The notes under the pieces are model-generated. The model searched no databases. It was not told where the DNA came from and was given only the letters and a program-made list of their open reading frames with translations. From IMG/VR virus record IMGVR_UViG_3300035158_000356, positions 1 to 20,686 of that record: a stretch of 20,686 nt of DNA; one strand, 5' to 3'. Within the stretch, counting starts at the first letter, position 1, and each line of letters opens with the position of its first letter. Shown piece by piece: positions 7,598-13,944 of the stretch. Source of the DNA: a virus. Both the position numbers and the translations under genes were made by a program.

Positions 7598-10341
7598 ACT
7601 TCTTCCTTTACTACTGTTTTACCGACTTTTGTATATTTAGATCCTTGTTGAACATCAGAACTAAAACTCAAATTTCCAATTATAGCTTGGTTAATCTTCG
7701 GGCATTTCCCCACTGGAAAATTCTCAGATAAGTGATTCTTTATGGTTCTTTCTTTCCACTCAGATTGTTGGTACTCTTCTAATGTATCATGAAACTTCTT
7801 CTTGAAGTCAGCGAACCTTATAGCTTGACCATCAATTTTGTAGCAGTTATCTTCAATGAATTGTTCAAGTTCATTGATATTATTGGCAACCGCATCAATC
7901 TTACCTTGAGTTTCAATGATTGGCAACATTAATCTTCCTTCAGCCTCTTGAATTTCAAAGTCCAATAAAGTTCTTATGAAATGAGGGGCTTCCTCTTTTA
8001 GCAATTCTCGAAACTTATCTCTAGGTACCTCATCTTCTAGAGCCGGAACATTCATAGCCGTTATTCTAGTGTCACCTGGAAACACTGGAAGACTATTTCT
8101 TGTATTAGCCATTTGACAAAAGTGGAGAGTACTTCTCATATCTTGGACAGTTTGATACTTAGCATGAATTGAAATTGTCTCTCCAGTTGTCCATTCCTTC
8201 AGTTTATTATAAGCAGCTGAGCCAGCTCTGTTAATGTCAACCTCATCAATTACTGCAAGGATAGCATCCTTTAACTCTCCGTTATATCCTTGTTCGCTAG
8301 TCAGCGATCTATCTGCTTTCACAACTCCTTTTGTGAATACAAAATCCAAAGCTTCATGAAAAGATGATTTACCTGAGTTTTGTGGTCCATACATAAATAG
8401 ATATGGAAGCTTGCCAAATGGATTTTGAACCATGCAGGCAAGCCAAGCAAGGAGATAATCCCCTCCTGTAGTAATACCCCATTTCTTGCACCAATCCAAT
8501 TCATGGATGTATTGAGTCAAATCACAACCGCAGTGTCCAAGAAGTCTATCCCAAGTTGGATGATTAGGAATTTCATCATCTTTTAATTCTATTGGATCAA
8601 AACGAAACTGAGCGGCATCACGATTCCATTTCCTCCCACCTGGGTATTCATCTTGAAATGGTTCGTTTACTAATTCCCAACAATTGAAAACAGCTCCTCC
8701 AAGAATCGGATCAGGTTTACTAAACCCTAGAGAAGACAGGAAAGATTTTACATTTTCCCTTGGATGAACAACCCAAGTTTCACTAACATCTCTTAATACC
8801 CAAGAATCAAACCCGCTCCCATTAGGGGCTTTAATTTTCAATGCTCTCATTTTGTTATCTAATTCACTCCATAATCCCTCTTCTTCTTGTACTTTATCAG
8901 ATGTTTCAATAGTTCCTTTTAGCCATTTCTCCCATCCTTTAGGAGTCTTAACAAATTTCGGAAAATCACTTTGGCTATCCCCACGTTCTTTAGAAATAAC
9001 CAAGATGATTCTATCTTGATCCCCTACTCTGAGAGATAATGTTCTCCCAGCTGCCTTTTCTGGAATCTTAATTCTTGCTTGAAGAAGATTTAGAGCTTCT
9101 CTTAATTCTTCTACACTTGAGAATAAGAAGCCTTGCTTCTCTTCTGTGCCTTCGAAGCCGCCACAAGCCAAGCAAATCTGACGCAAAGTTGCTGGATAGT
9201 TGTAGGTAGTGTGTGTCCACTTACCTTGTGTGTCCCAGAGAGGGTGTTCCTCAACACCTTCACCAAAACGGTATACATCCCAAGCTCCATTAGGCTTAGG
9301 TCTCATGAAACAATTCGGCTTCCCTGGATCACTATCAATGGAGTTAGTATCAAATAGCCCTCGCATCGATGTTCCACGATCAGCCCAATCGTCGAATACA
9401 TATTTCAATCCGCCTGTATGCCCTTGCCAGAGATGATGATCGTGAACCCACAGGCTTGTATGTCCAGTAGCCTCCAGATCCTCAAGAATCTTTAGATGGG
9501 TATCATCGAGAGGAACACGGGAATAAGCTTGAGTCATTTCATCAAGCTCATCACCTTGCGTTTGTGTACCATCGGGGGTCCATCCTTGGACCCGCACCTT
9601 GGACCTGCTGCCAGAGACAACTTCGATATTATCCTTCCAGTTCGGAGGAACATGATCAGCAGTCAGGATTTGAGTAGCCGGTTTAATCAGTTCATAGCCA
9701 CGGTTATCTTTATTTGCATCGACATGATAAATCCACATAACTGAACCGCAAACATCTACATTCGCATCTATATCCAGTTTTGTATACCTCGCAATCAGAG
9801 GAATAAATGCCTTAGCTAATGCTGCGTGTTCATTATGGTTATTTGTTACTGGGTAAGGCTCTTTGAACCAGATATAAATATGTCGTCCGCCGCCTCTAGT
9901 ACTTCGAATTACCTCAAGCCAAGGGATATCTATATTAGAAATCTTATCTAATTCTTCATCGTCTATACCTACACCTTTAGCATGGCTGTGAATCGAATCA
10001 AAGTCAAATCCAAGACCAATAGACTGTCTGTTCTTCCAGTCCCACCATGTAGTTCCAATAGCTTTCAAACGTGTATCAATAATATATTGAATAGGCGGGT
10101 CATTATATTCTGGTTCAGATTTGGCATTATAAGGCCAACGGTGAGGGCCGAAAACCTCTCCATTGTCCTCAAACTTGTTTGTTCCAGATATTTTGTTCCC
10201 AGTCTTATGACAGTTTATCTGAGTCTCAAGTTTAGCTGGGTCTTTTCCCCACTTTTCAATGAGGGTTGAGTTATTGTGTTTCTTAGAAATAACTGTTTCG
10301 TAGTACTTCTTATAAGCACTGGTTGTTGGTTCGTTTCGCAT
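7594..10341 (-). CDS. PrimPol (AEP primase-polymerase) fused to SF3-type helicase
   Basis: 915 residues. The N-terminal archaeo-eukaryotic primase domain shows motif I GFDFDS (111-116), motif II STRGGGRHIYIWF (147-159) and a late catalytic Asp region in DIDANVD (190-196). The C-terminal helicase shows Walker A GPQNSGKS (~652-659), Walker B AILAVIDEVD (~693-702) and the SF3/D5-like motif C with MANTRNSLP (~745-753) followed by GDTRI. Such fusions prime and unwind, and in some phages also carry out polymerisation. The start has GGAGGAGAT directly before ATG. No other DNA polymerase is seen in the window. It heads the leftward operon with the MazZ-like and exonuclease genes, and its start faces the repeat array, a likely origin. 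Confidence 0.9.
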   Translation of the reverse strand: MRNEPTTSAYKKYYETVISKKHNNSTLIEKWGKDPAKLETQINCHKTGNKISGTNKFEDNGEVFGPHRWPYNAKSEPEYNDPPIQYIIDTRLKAIGTTWWDWKNRQSIGLGFDFDSIHSHAKGVGIDDEELDKISNIDIPWLEVIRSTRGGGRHIYIWFKEPYPVTNNHNEHAALAKAFIPLIARYTKLDIDANVDVCGSVMWIYHVDANKDNRGYELIKPATQILTADHVPPNWKDNIEVVSGSRSKVRVQGWTPDGTQTQGDELDEMTQAYSRVPLDDTHLKILEDLEATGHTSLWVHDHHLWQGHTGGLKYVFDDWADRGTSMRGLFDTNSIDSDPGKPNCFMRPKPNGAWDVYRFGEGVEEHPLWDTQGKWTHTTYNYPATLRQICLACGGFEGTEEKQGFLFSSVEELREALNLLQARIKIPEKAAGRTLSLRVGDQDRIILVISKERGDSQSDFPKFVKTPKGWEKWLKGTIETSDKVQEEEGLWSELDNKMRALKIKAPNGSGFDSWVLRDVSETWVVHPRENVKSFLSSLGFSKPDPILGGAVFNCWELVNEPFQDEYPGGRKWNRDAAQFRFDPIELKDDEIPNHPTWDRLLGHCGCDLTQYIHELDWCKKWGITTGGDYLLAWLACMVQNPFGKLPYLFMYGPQNSGKSSFHEALDFVFTKGVVKADRSLTSEQGYNGELKDAILAVIDEVDINRAGSAAYNKLKEWTTGETISIHAKYQTVQDMRSTLHFCQMANTRNSLPVFPGDTRITAMNVPALEDEVPRDKFRELLKEEAPHFIRTLLDFEIQEAEGRLMLPIIETQGKIDAVANNINELEQFIEDNCYKIDGQAIRFADFKKKFHDTLEEYQQSEWKERTIKNHLSENFPVGKCPKINQAIIGNLSFSSDVQQGSKYTKVGKTVVKEEV

Positions 10342-10362
10342 ATCTCCTCCTATCGAAATTGT

Positions 10363-10384
10363 CTCTATACTTAGAGTGTTTGTT
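10363..10384 (-). promoter_or_regulatory. 22-base element upstream of PrimPol (inverted copy of 11213-11234)
   Basis: Read on the minus strand this is AACAAACA then CTCTAAGTATAGAG. It matches the copy at 11213-11234 at 21 of 22 positions, with the same orientation relative to its gene. The second half has dyad symmetry (CTCTA-N4-TAGAG). It lies 21 bases before the PrimPol ATG and just upstream of the GGAGG site. It could be an operator for a dimeric regulator such as the ParB-like protein, or a promoter core, with TATAGA as a possible -10 and TTGAAT about 15 bases further upstream as a weak -35. Confidence 0.62.
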
Positions 10385-10430
10385 ATTCAATATATTTTCC
10401 GCAACATGACGAAAAATTTCGTTAACCCCC

Positions 10431-11002
10431 AACCGGAACTAGTATCAAATACCTCCGGTTAAGTATAAATATTGATTTACGTAACTCCTTTCAAGATAAT
10501 AAGTTATATAAATGCCCCCTAACCGGAGGTATTTGATACTAGTTCCGGTTAGGTATAAATATTGATTTACGTAACTTCTTACAGAATAACAAGTTATAGA
10601 AAAATCCTTAACCGGAGGTACGTATAATACCTCCAGATAAGTAGTTTAGTTATTCTGGGTGGTTAGTTAACACTTATGAGGAATAAGCAAATACCTTATA
10701 ATAGGTATCTCATACCTCAGAAGTATGGTAGTACTTAATTAGAGGTACGTGTAATACCTCCGGTTAGGTAATTTTCATAACTTGTTATTCTGTAAGAAGT
10801 TGCAGAATTACTCAACCGGAGGTATTATTAATTACCTCCGGTTAGGGGTTTTTGACGTAACTTCTTACAGAATAACAAGTTATGAAAATTACTTAACCGG
10901 AGGTACGTGTACTAGTTCCGGTTAGGGGTTTTTGACGTAACTTCTTATAGAATAACAAGTTACAGAATTACTTAACCGGAGGTACGTGTACTAGTTCCGG
11001 TT
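10431..11002. repeat. A-type dyad repeats, seven copies
   Basis: Copies lie at about 10431-10460, 10521-10550, 10610-10638, 10737-10765, 10814-10843, 10895-10923 and 10974-11002. The core is AACCGGAGGTA, a 7-8 base spacer, then TACCTCCGGTT (perfect 11-bp arms in the 10814 copy). In several copies one arm is CTAGTTCCGGTT. Copy 1 and copy 2 are exact reverse complements over 30 bases. Copies 3 and 4 have one decayed arm each. Spacing is about 90, 89, 127, 77, 81 and 79 bases. Dyad symmetry suggests binding of a dimeric protein such as the adjacent ParB-like product. Confidence 0.9.
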
Positions 11003-11042
11003 AGGGGTTTTTGACGTAACTTGTTAATTAGAAAGAACTTAT
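10481..11042. repeat. B-type 27-base repeats, six copies mostly alternating with A
   Basis: Copies lie at 10481-10507, 10571-10597, 10777-10803 (inverted), 10857-10883, 10937-10963 and 11016-11042. The pattern is GTAACTTCTTA then CAGAATAACAAGTTAT. Copies 10571 and 10857 are identical, 10777 differs at one position in reverse complement, and the outermost copies are diverged. The ends (GTAACTT ... AAGTTAC) form a weak dyad. Three copies on the right follow the spacer GGTTTTTGACGTAAC. A second protein, or the helicase itself, may recognise these. Confidence 0.88.
10639..10736. other. AT-rich centre of the array with different palindromes
   Basis: Between A copies 3 and 4 the regular spacing breaks. 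This segment lacks a full B repeat, with only a decayed fragment near GTTATTCTGGG. It holds other dyads, including ATACCT-TATAAT-AGGTAT at 10691-10708 and a CATAC/GTATG pair at about 10711-10727. As the only interruption in the array it is a candidate unwinding or start site, which is inference. Confidence 0.4.
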
Positions 11043-11135
11043 AAAGAGCAATTTAGTAAGTTAGTCATTTTTATAGAAATAAAGTTCTCGTAGTAAAATT
11101 TGTCAAATGCAAAATATATATGGGAAGCTCTATTT

Positions 11136-11162
11136 GAATCTCCGGTTCCGGTGAATCTCCGG
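11136..11162. repeat. GAATCTCCGG direct repeat near the ParB-like gene
   Basis: GAATCTCCGG occurs at 11136-11145 and 11153-11162, separated by TTCCGGT. It reuses the TCCGG core of the A repeats and may be a diverged half-site close to the ParB-like gene start. Confidence 0.55.
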
Positions 11163-11212
11163 CAGACCATAAAATAAAATCTTTTTCGTCAAGCGCGGAA
11201 AAAACCATCAAA

Positions 11213-11234
11213 AACAAACACTCTAAGTGTAGAG
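11213..11234 (+). promoter_or_regulatory. 22-base element abutting the ParB-like start
   Basis: This is the counterpart of 10363-10384: AACAAACA then CTCTAAGTGTAGAG, including the CTCTA-N4-TAGAG dyad. It ends two bases before the ATG at 11237, so the gene lacks room for a normal ribosome site. If it is an operator, a bound protein would block start-site access. If it is a promoter, the mRNA would be leaderless or nearly so. Conservation at both ends of the intergenic region argues for shared control of the divergent operons. Confidence 0.62.
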
Positions 11235-11236
11235 CA

Positions 11237-12172
11237 ATGAACAACGAACAACGAACAATTCCGGTAGACCAAATCCTGAAGCCGCGAATCTCGCTGCGCC
11301 CGGTCAGGAGAAAGGCTCCTGAATATGTCGAACTAGTGGAATCAGTGAAGAAAGACGGTGTTCTTCAACCTATCTTGGTTCGTTCTAAAGAAGACAAATA
11401 CGAGATTGTTGAGGGTTGGCATCGTTATGAAGCTGCTTTAGAAGCAGGTCTGAATGATATGCCCTGCATAATTAAAGATCTTACTGATCAAGAAGTTCTG
11501 ATACTTCAACTGAAATGCAATGCGATAAGACCTAAGACAGCTTCTTTTGAATATGCAAGAAGATTGAAAATTTTAATGGAGCAAGGCTTTACTTTAGCTG
11601 AACTATCATCTATAATTGATAAGAGCCCAGCATGGATACGAGATCAGATTCAATTGAATCGGTTGTGTGAAGAAGCTCGTGAACCAGTTGAAAGAGGAGA
11701 GATAAATCTTTCTTCTGCTCTGGCTTTAGCTAATCTTCCAACTGATATCCAGTCAAAATTTGTAGATGATGCAATTTCAATGAAATCAGTTGAATTTGTT
11801 CCAAGAGCAAAAACAGCTCTGCGAGATTTCAAATCTTACTTACTTCAACTTAGAGAGGAGAATAAAAAATTCGGTGCTGTAACACCTGAGTTAAGAGCCA
11901 CTAACGCTATAAAGCAAGAAGCTCTTAAACCGAAACATGCTAAAGAGGTACTTAAAGCAGTAAAAGCCAAGACCCCTCTTGACGGTTGGAATGCTTGTTT
12001 GTCATGGATATTTAAGATAGATCCGGTAACAGTCGAAAATAGAATCAATAGAAGACAGGAGATTAAAAATGAACACATAGTGAACAGAGAAGAATTCAGA
12101 AAAACTAATCAAGAACTCATCGAAAAATTTGTTAAGCATCAATCAAGAACTGGAGATTACAAACATGGCTAA
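11237..12172 (+). CDS. ParB-like DNA-binding protein
   Basis: 311 residues. Residues ~8-80 form a ParB/Srx-type N-terminal domain: EYVELVESVKKDGVLQPILV, then YEIVEGWHRYEAALEAG (G60-x-H-R63, equivalent to the GxRR nucleotide-binding box), then MPCII. A central helix-turn-helix follows (TLAELSSIIDKSPAWIRDQI, ~119-138). The C-terminal ~130 residues are basic and helical. ParB proteins bind centromere sites and use CTP to spread; phage relatives also act as regulators. No ParA ATPase is seen nearby. There is no good SD before this ATG, but no better start follows. It directly faces the dyad array, its most likely target. It overlaps the next gene. Confidence 0.85.
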   Translation: MNNEQRTIPVDQILKPRISLRPVRRKAPEYVELVESVKKDGVLQPILVRSKEDKYEIVEGWHRYEAALEAGLNDMPCIIKDLTDQEVLILQLKCNAIRPKTASFEYARRLKILMEQGFTLAELSSIIDKSPAWIRDQIQLNRLCEEAREPVERGEINLSSALALANLPTDIQSKFVDDAISMKSVEFVPRAKTALRDFKSYLLQLREENKKFGAVTPELRATNAIKQEALKPKHAKEVLKAVKAKTPLDGWNACLSWIFKIDPVTVENRINRRQEIKNEHIVNREEFRKTNQELIEKFVKHQSRTGDYKHG

Positions 12173-12854
12173 TGAACTCGTGCCTTTTAAGATGGACCTC
12201 CCTGTAGTCAGTAACGATCAGTTGGAGTCTTTTGATGAAGTTGCAAAGGGAGCTGAATTTCTTTCTAGATTGCAACTTATTACTAAGGGTAAGTATGTTG
12301 ATACTGGTAAGATCGCTCCTGGTCATTGGGGTGTGCCTCAGCAAGGAGATGAGATCGAAGATCTCGGACCAAAGATTGATATTATTCCTTTCTGCTATCG
12401 ACCTAAGGCTCTGGATGTCAGTGATCAAGACGCTATTGTGGCAGTCTATGATATCAAAGATCCTGAATTCCAGCGCATCAAGAATGCTCCTAAGAATACT
12501 GGGTGTCTCTGGGGCCCATCATTCTTGGTCTTGGAACGGAGCACTGGCAAGCTTTATGAACTTTTCTTCGGCAATAAGTCTGGTCGAAATGAAGCTAGTA
12601 AGTTGAAGCCTTTCCTTCCTACTGAGGCTTCTGGTGCCCCATCTCCAGCTACTCTTGGTATCCGCTATAAGAAGACTCCTGAATATGGTTGGCATGTGCC
12701 AGTCATCACGAAGTGTTCTGAGCCCTTTGATCCTGATTCTGTGAAGGTGACTCCCGAGAAAATTCAAGAGGAAGTGAATAAATTCCTTAATCCTGAAAAG
12801 CAAGTCGAAAAGGTTAAGGAAGAAGAGAAAACTTCTCAAAAACGTGCTCGTTGA
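12165..12854 (+). CDS. Conserved phage protein, possibly replication-associated
   Basis: 229 residues from the ATG at 12165 (MANELVPFKM), chosen because GGAG lies nine bases upstream. The frame opens earlier at 12129 without a comparable site. The core is FLSRLQLITKGKYVDTGKI, APGHWGVPQQGDEIEDLG, RPKALDVSD, CLWGPSFLVLERSTG, LFFGNKSGRNEASKLKPFLP, which looks like a conserved phage family I cannot name with certainty. The C-terminus is charged and likely disordered. The gene overlaps the ParB-like stop and ends at a strong terminator, so the two form a short operon. A single-strand-binding or replication accessory role is a guess from position only. Confidence 0.75.
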   Translation: MANELVPFKMDLPVVSNDQLESFDEVAKGAEFLSRLQLITKGKYVDTGKIAPGHWGVPQQGDEIEDLGPKIDIIPFCYRPKALDVSDQDAIVAVYDIKDPEFQRIKNAPKNTGCLWGPSFLVLERSTGKLYELFFGNKSGRNEASKLKPFLPTEASGAPSPATLGIRYKKTPEYGWHVPVITKCSEPFDPDSVKVTPEKIQEEVNKFLNPEKQVEKVKEEEKTSQKRAR

Positions 12855-12871
12855 TTTATATGTCAGAAATT

Positions 12872-12910
12872 TGCACAGTACCATAATAAATGGTACTGTG
12901 CATCTTTTTT
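12872..12910 (+). terminator. Rho-independent terminator
   Basis: A 12-bp perfect stem (TGCACAGTACCA at 12872-12883, partner 12891-12902) closes a 7-base loop and is followed by TCTTTTTT. It ends the ParB-like operon 17 bases after the stop codon. The next gene begins 15 bases downstream, so it must rely on read-through or its own promoter. Confidence 0.93.
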
Positions 12911-12925
12911 GAATTTGAGGTTATT

Positions 12926-13168
12926 ATGAATGAAGTATTGAAATGGTGTGCTGAAAATGAAGTTACTATCAAGATTACTGATGAGGATGGCTTGTTGGCT
13001 GTCACCGCAAAGTACACAAATCTATTCGCAGAGTATGCAATCCCAGAGCCGTGTAGCCCAGAGGCAGTTGGAAGAACTGTCCATGCTGCTTGCTACTCTG
13101 TTAAGTGCGGAGCCGAGCACCGTGAGCGACATGGCGACTCGAATCTCACTGGAAAAGGAATTAGCTGA
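12926..13168 (+). CDS. Small hypothetical protein
   Basis: 80 residues from the ATG at 12926, with GAGG five bases upstream. The longer frame opening at 12890 starts inside the terminator and is rejected. The sequence is mixed alpha/beta (VTIKITDEDGLLAVTAKY) with two cysteines near residues 60-66 (ACYSVKCG). It matches no family I recognise. It starts just after the terminator, and its 3' end overlaps the next small gene by 38 bases in another frame. Confidence 0.62.
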   Translation: MNEVLKWCAENEVTIKITDEDGLLAVTAKYTNLFAEYAIPEPCSPEAVGRTVHAACYSVKCGAEHRERHGDSNLTGKGIS

Positions 13169-13376
13169 GCAAAAACTTGAGACAGCGAAGGCTCAGACTA
13201 TGTATCATCAAAGAAAGAGTCTTCCTCATTTATCTTATGGATGTAGTTTGACTAACGACGGTGTTAGTTGGATAGCTAAGATTCAATTGGCAGACGGTAA
13301 TATGATAGTTGGAAGAGGGGATTGCCCCGCGAAGGCTCTTAATGATCTTGATGAACAATGGTTAGGGATTAAATGA
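13131..13376 (+). CDS. Small hypothetical protein
   Basis: 81 residues from the ATG at 13131 (MATRISLEKELAEQK). The frame opens at 12948, but that part is a shadow of the upstream gene. The N-terminus is a short helix. The C-terminal half (WIAKIQLADGNMIVGRG, then CPAKALNDLDEQWLG) looks like a small beta-hairpin plus helix domain seen in many phage orphan proteins. Its ribosome site is weak, so it may be coupled to the gene before it. The last bases overlap the next ATG (ATGA). Confidence 0.6.
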   Translation: MATRISLEKELAEQKLETAKAQTMYHQRKSLPHLSYGCSLTNDGVSWIAKIQLADGNMIVGRGDCPAKALNDLDEQWLGIK

Positions 13377-13885
13377 GTGGTGTAGCATTGGTACAATTTT
13401 CTTCTCTCAATTTAGAGAAGCTCCTACCAATAGGGAGGAAAATACTAGATAGAAGCCTATCTGAAATATCTGACGATTCTGGTTATGACCCTCCTTTACA
13501 TCACATGCTTTGCGTAGCTTCAATTAAATCACAAGATATAAAATCAAACCCTGAATCGTGTGCTCCCTATCTAAATATGTTTCATGCTGGTTTTCTAATC
13601 GCGGCAGATGAAAGAGATTTCACTGAAATTCTTGAATTAGCTTCTGTTCCAGCAATTGTAACAGAAACTATTCAGAGAGGGTACAGTGTTGGCTTTTTAG
13701 CTGGGAGTCTATCTCAATGGAAAGACGCTCTACTAAGAGGGTGCCAGAAAGAAGTCAGCAGAGAAGTTCGTCACATATACAACAAGGTTTATTGGGAATT
13801 TAAGAATATTGGATTAAGCAGTATTTTCAATTTTAATCAGATAGAGCATAGAGATAGCACTTTCTTATTGGAGTACAAACCTTGA
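13373..13885 (+). CDS. Hypothetical protein, mainly helical
   Basis: 170 residues, no recognised family. It is mostly helical, with FHAGFLIAADERDFTEILEL, then GYSVGFLAGSLSQWKDALL, then EVSREVRHIYNKVYWEFKNIG as the most family-like stretches. There is no signal peptide or clear membrane helix. It overlaps the upstream gene by ATGA and its stop overlaps a TTG mini-ORF. Its position directly before the helicase suggests a replication-linked role, without direct support. Confidence 0.68.
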   Translation: MSGVALVQFSSLNLEKLLPIGRKILDRSLSEISDDSGYDPPLHHMLCVASIKSQDIKSNPESCAPYLNMFHAGFLIAADERDFTEILELASVPAIVTETIQRGYSVGFLAGSLSQWKDALLRGCQKEVSREVRHIYNKVYWEFKNIGLSSIFNFNQIEHRDSTFLLEYKP

Positions 13886-13944
13886 GTGATCTTGTATTTC
13901 CTCTTCGTGGTGATAACGGAATTCAATTCGAGCCGATCAAATGA
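13882..13944 (+). CDS. Possible 20-residue leader peptide gene (TTG start)
   Basis: A TTG at 13882 overlaps the upstream stop (TTGA) and follows GGAG (13870-13873) at eight bases. The frame reads as a 20-residue peptide ending in FEPIK, with its stop overlapping the helicase ATG (ATGA). The helicase itself has no strong ribosome site, so this tiny ORF may carry ribosomes across the junction. It could equally be the eroded end of a lost gene, or chance. Confidence 0.35.
   Translation: MSDLVFPLRGDNGIQFEPIK

Larger units (their letters stand above)
10342..11236. other. Divergent 895-base intergenic region, candidate replication origin/centromere
   Basis: There is no credible ORF here. The region lies between two genes transcribed away from each other (PrimPol-helicase and ParB-like). 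It is AT-rich with two families of repeated dyads, mostly alternating, over about 610 bases, a separate palindrome cluster in the middle, and a matching 22-base element at each edge. This layout is typical of iteron-type origins or parS-like centromeres rather than plain promoters. Whether one or both genes use the array is inference. Confidence 0.75.

Noticed and set aside
10814-10853. A repeats as intrinsic terminators because of a nearby TTTTT
   Set aside because: The T-run follows an AGGGG gap rather than the stem, and the hairpins lie between divergent genes where no transcript needs ending.
10431-11042. CRISPR array
   Set aside because: Units are dyads in both orientations, the intervening sequences are themselves repeated, and no cas genes are present.
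12232-12606. 124-residue frame inside the conserved phage protein gene
   Set aside because: A shadow in another frame with no ribosome site or domain pattern; the 12165-12854 frame has clear conserved-looking motifs.
12890-12925. Upstream extension of the small gene to an ATG at 12890
   Set aside because: That start lies in the terminator loop and stem; the ATG at 12926 has a proper GAGG site.
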